A DNA stretch of 7,136 nucleotides from CAZQIC01 sp964593555 (GTDB taxonomy: Bacteria > Bacteroidota > Bacteroidia > JAFLBG01): NCBI GenBank assembly GCA_964593555.1, contig CAZQIC010000175.1, forward strand, positions 1-7,136, read 5' to 3'. Under the pieces are notes generated by a model. The model was not told where the DNA came from and did no database searches. It saw only the letters and a program-made list of their open reading frames with translations. Within the stretch, counting starts at the first letter, position 1, and every line of letters starts with the position of its first letter. Position numbers and translations under genes: made by a program. This document shows, one piece after another, positions 4,768-7,136 of the stretch.

Positions 4768-7062
4768 CTATAATCTGGTCACCCTTTTTACAACTTGATT
4801 AGTAGTAGTGTTAAACCTGATCATATATATTCCAGAAGGAATAGTAGAAAAATCAAGGGTTTTAGTTGTTACTACTCCTGTAGCTGCTAATCTCTCTGAA
4901 TAAATGATGTTACCAGTAATATCCATTAGTTCAACCAGAACAGGCTGAGCAGTATTTATAGAATATGTAAGCTGATCTTTCACAGGATTAGGATAAACAC
5001 CTGAAACAGACAACTCACTTTCTTCAATTCCAACATGAGCCGATGTATCAACCACTGCAAACGGGCTTAAAGATGTTATACCAGTACGTGTAATCTGGTA
5101 AGTACCACCACCTGTTAATGTTGCATTAGCAGCTGTACTCATATCCCATGCACCAGATGTATAGTGGCTGATGTATGATTTCGTTCTGTCAAAACCATTT
5201 ACTTCTGCTGCTGCTACCCATTCCATTTTAAGGTTAACGCTTGTAGCTGAAGTAAGCGTTCTCGAGATATTCCAAGTACGGTTAACAACACTTTCTGTAT
5301 TGGCGGAGTTAAAGCCGCTTGCCCCCATGGACCATACACCATTTTTAATGTTTACAGAAAATTTATCTGAAACACCACTGCTTTGCTGTATGCTTACAGG
5401 CGAATAATTAATGTTGTTACCAACTGGGAATTCAACATAAGGAGAAGAAACCGCCACTGTTCTTACTAATGAACCAGTTCCGTTGATTCTGATGTAGTTG
5501 TTTACATCATTACCAGTGATTGATCCAGTTGAGTTGATAGTTAAGTTGTTATTATTTAATGTTAGGCCTCCACTTATTAAGCTTAGATTTTCCAACGTTA
5601 AAGAACTTCCTACTACTACGAAACTTCCATCAGTTACATTAACAGTCAATGTATTTAATTCATCATGCCCGTTATAAAACTTAAGTGTATCACTTAGTTG
5701 TGTAGCAGACGATACCGTAAGATCAGATTGAGCATCGCCTCTTATTGAACCGTCAACACCTGCAGAATAGCCACCTTGAATATCAAGATCATATCCCGAT
5801 AAGTCTAACCCTCCTGAATTAATGTTTAGCGTTCCTGCTACATCAAGATCAGTATATAGATTAAGAGAATCAGAAGCGGCATCTAAATCTATCATAACAC
5901 TATTTAATCCAGCTCCTGATGATTCAATATCCATTGTTTTTGAAGTTCCGTAATAAGAAACATCATAGCTTGCTGATCCATCAAATGCACTTCCGCTTCC
6001 AATAACCAAAGAACCTGAGTCACGCTCTATTTCTGATGTCGCCACGGCAGTTAACGTAGAGCTATTTACAACTGTTACAGTTCCTTTGGTAAGTAATAAT
6101 TTTCCCCCAATGTTTAAATCGCCTCCTACATTAACATTTCCTCCTGAAGTAATGTTCACTTCAAATTGGTCAACCGTATTAGCGCCAGTTGCAAAGTTGA
6201 TAGAGTTAGTTAAACTGTTAGTGGAATTAACAACTATTGAAGATGTAGCTGATCCGTTAAATGCAACGCCGCTGTTTGAAATATAATCACCTTTCAATGT
6301 AAGTGTGTATCCATTAAGGACTACATTCCCTATTTGATGATAAAATATTCCATTGGAAGTTACATCTGTCATTAAAGTTAACATCTGAGTGTTATTATTC
6401 ATCTGTACATATATGTTAGATAATCCTGTTCCGTTTAGTTCAACACCGCTGCTTTTTGATGCACCTATGTAAATAACGTTATAAGAATTACTTGAACTTA
6501 ATATACCCCCACTCGTTACAATAGAGCCATTATCAATTTTTATGTTCGATGAACTAGCCAGTGTAAGATTAGCTCCTGTTCCAATTGTGACGCTACCACT
6601 TTGTAAAAAAAGTGTATCATTTATTTGCACGTTGGAAGCAAGTGATAAGCTCAAACTTGAATTGTCCATTGTATTCACGTCTAGTGAACCTGTAAAAGTC
6701 ATAGTACCCAATGTGCCGAAAGAAAGATATTCCAGTGTCATTGAGCCATTGCCTGTAAGAGCGCCTGAAGTAATTTCCAGGGAATCAGTAGTTGCAGAAA
6801 CAAGAGAGCCAGACACATCTAATGATGCTAACACACCATTTAAAGTAACATGTTCATCTAATATAACATTTACACTACCAGGAATAATAATATTATCAAG
6901 TGTAATATTATTTCCTGGAGCAACGCCGCCCGACCATGTAGCTGAACTTGACCAGTTACCCGATACCGTAGCGGTATAAGTAGCGGCATTCGCAACCGTT
7001 GCAACAACTGACATTGCTGCAAAAAAACAAATAGTTTTAAAGTGTGTAATTATTTTTTTCAT
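4768..7062 (-). CDS. Secreted beta-solenoid repeat protein with T9SS C-terminal sorting domain
   Basis: A 764-residue protein rich in Ser, Thr, Asn, Gly and Val. Residues 1-26 are a Sec signal peptide (likely cleavage VANA-A). Residues 34-75 (GNWSSSATWSGGVAPG, then short strands) match a segment common at the start of Bacteroidota surface proteins and G8-like domains. Residues about 95-530 form a beta-solenoid-like region with recurring LxIxSG rungs and a large duplication of period about 172 residues. Residues 530-672 resemble a capping module found in many T9SS cargo (FPVGNN, NRTWNISR, SPFAVVD). Residues 686-764 are a type A T9SS sorting domain (YPNP at 690-693, then LMDITGNIIYSERL and IPSGIYMIRF), so the protein should cross the outer membrane and be attached or released. 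No catalytic motif is seen; a structural or adhesive role is inference. Stop is TAG. It is monocistronic within the window. Confidence 0.9.
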   Translation of the reverse strand: MKKIITHFKTICFFAAMSVVATVANAATYTATVSGNWSSSATWSGGVAPGNNITLDNIIIPGSVNVILDEHVTLNGVLASLDVSGSLVSATTDSLEITSGALTGNGSMTLEYLSFGTLGTMTFTGSLDVNTMDNSSLSLSLASNVQINDTLFLQSGSVTIGTGANLTLASSSNIKIDNGSIVTSGGILSSSNSYNVIYIGASKSSGVELNGTGLSNIYVQMNNNTQMLTLMTDVTSNGIFYHQIGNVVLNGYTLTLKGDYISNSGVAFNGSATSSIVVNSTNSLTNSINFATGANTVDQFEVNITSGGNVNVGGDLNIGGKLLLTKGTVTVVNSSTLTAVATSEIERDSGSLVIGSGSAFDGSASYDVSYYGTSKTMDIESSGAGLNSVMIDLDAASDSLNLYTDLDVAGTLNINSGGLDLSGYDLDIQGGYSAGVDGSIRGDAQSDLTVSSATQLSDTLKFYNGHDELNTLTVNVTDGSFVVVGSSLTLENLSLISGGLTLNNNNLTINSTGSITGNDVNNYIRINGTGSLVRTVAVSSPYVEFPVGNNINYSPVSIQQSSGVSDKFSVNIKNGVWSMGASGFNSANTESVVNRTWNISRTLTSATSVNLKMEWVAAAEVNGFDRTKSYISHYTSGAWDMSTAANATLTGGGTYQITRTGITSLSPFAVVDTSAHVGIEESELSVSGVYPNPVKDQLTYSINTAQPVLVELMDITGNIIYSERLAATGVVTTKTLDFSTIPSGIYMIRFNTTTNQVVKRVTRL
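5473..5586 (-). repeat. Third, truncated copy of the large protein repeat
   Basis: Residues 493-530 (starting LSLISGGLTL) restart the repeat seen at residues 151 and 322, exactly 342 residues (2 x 171) after the first. Similarity lasts about 25-35 residues (LTINSTGSI matches LTLASSSNI) and then passes into the capping module. Confidence 0.55.
5593..6102 (-). repeat. Large protein repeat, copy 2
   Basis: Residues 321-490. Landmarks are GTVTV (327-331), SYDVSYYG (365-372), LSGYDLDIQGGY (421-432) and FYNGHDELNTLTVNVTDG (462-479). Each falls 171-172 residues after its counterpart in copy 1. Protein identity is modest but positions are held almost without gaps. Confidence 0.8.
6103..6615 (-). repeat. 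Large protein repeat, copy 1
   Basis: Residues 150-320. Landmarks are GSVTI (156-160), SYNVIYIG (193-200), LNGYTLTLKGDY (249-260) and FATGANTVDQFEVNITSG (290-307). They line up with copy 2 at a constant offset. Confidence 0.8.
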
Positions 7063-7094
7063 AAAAGCTAGGTTTTAGTTATGCCTTTATAAGT

Positions 7095-7123
7095 CAAAAT
7101 TATGCCAGCAATAAATAATCAAG
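7095..7123 (-). promoter_or_regulatory. Promoter of the T9SS cargo gene
   Basis: On the minus strand TAATTTTG (7102-7095) is a full TAnnTTTG match. CTTG (7123-7120) lies 17 bases upstream, a 3-of-4 match to TTTG at slightly short spacing. Transcription would start near 7091, leaving a leader of about 29 nt before ATG 7062. The leader is A-rich before the start codon, with no Shine-Dalgarno sequence. Confidence 0.5.
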
Positions 7124-7136
7124 ATTTATATTAAGG

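Noticed and set aside
5473..6615. CRISPR array or DNA-level tandem repeat in the repetitive minus-strand gene
   Set aside because: The periodicity exists at the protein level only; the DNA copies are diverged, the frame is open throughout, and there are no short identical repeats with unique spacers.
6542..6979. Plus-strand open frame of 145 codons opposite the T9SS cargo gene
   Set aside because: It is antisense to a Ser/Thr/Val-rich repeat region, has no promoter, no recognisable domain, and biased composition explained by the opposite strand. The cargo frame has a signal peptide and sorting domain.

Overview
This window is from a low-GC member of the Bacteroidota. Four independent signs point there. 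The 3'-most gene encodes a protein ending in a type IX secretion system (T9SS) sorting domain. Promoter-like sites match the Bacteroidota consensus TTTG-N19-TAnnTTTG. Shine-Dalgarno sequences are mostly absent. The proteome is rich in outer-membrane and lipoprotein families typical of the phylum. I cannot place it below phylum.

Layout. Positions 1-188 carry a minus-strand tRNA stretch: a complete tRNA-Gly(GCC), its intrinsic terminator, an AT-rich heptamer-like repeat, and 11 bases at the edge that look like the start of another tRNA (Leu-like, tentative). Positions 189-315 form a divergent promoter region serving the tRNA (minus) and an NADPH-dependent FMN reductase-family flavoprotein (plus, 316-879). 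Next is a lipoprotein zinc metalloprotease (991-1731), then an overlapping pair of outer-membrane genes: a PorV/FadL-like barrel (1817-2635) and an HhH-domain/beta-barrel protein (2619-4661). A hairpin with T-runs on both strands (4704-4734) separates this set from the convergent minus-strand gene 4768-7062, a 764-residue secreted beta-solenoid-like protein with a T9SS sorting domain. Its promoter lies near the right end.

How the parts relate. Apart from the cytoplasmic flavin reductase and the tRNA, every gene encodes an envelope or surface product. The two barrel genes overlap by 17 bp and are probably translationally coupled, which suggests a functional partnership at the outer membrane. 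The metalloprotease may be co-transcribed with them, since no terminator is visible between, but a promoter-like box before 1817 allows separate expression. The large repeat protein is probably an unrelated cell-surface or secreted structural protein.

The most interesting items are the metalloprotease with Arg where a Met-turn Met is expected, the outer-membrane protein with a ComEA-like but glycine-poor helix-hairpin-helix region, the 172-residue internal duplication in the T9SS cargo, and the apparently leaderless start of the flavin reductase. I see no CRISPR array, insertion sequence, phage gene or obvious novel defence system.
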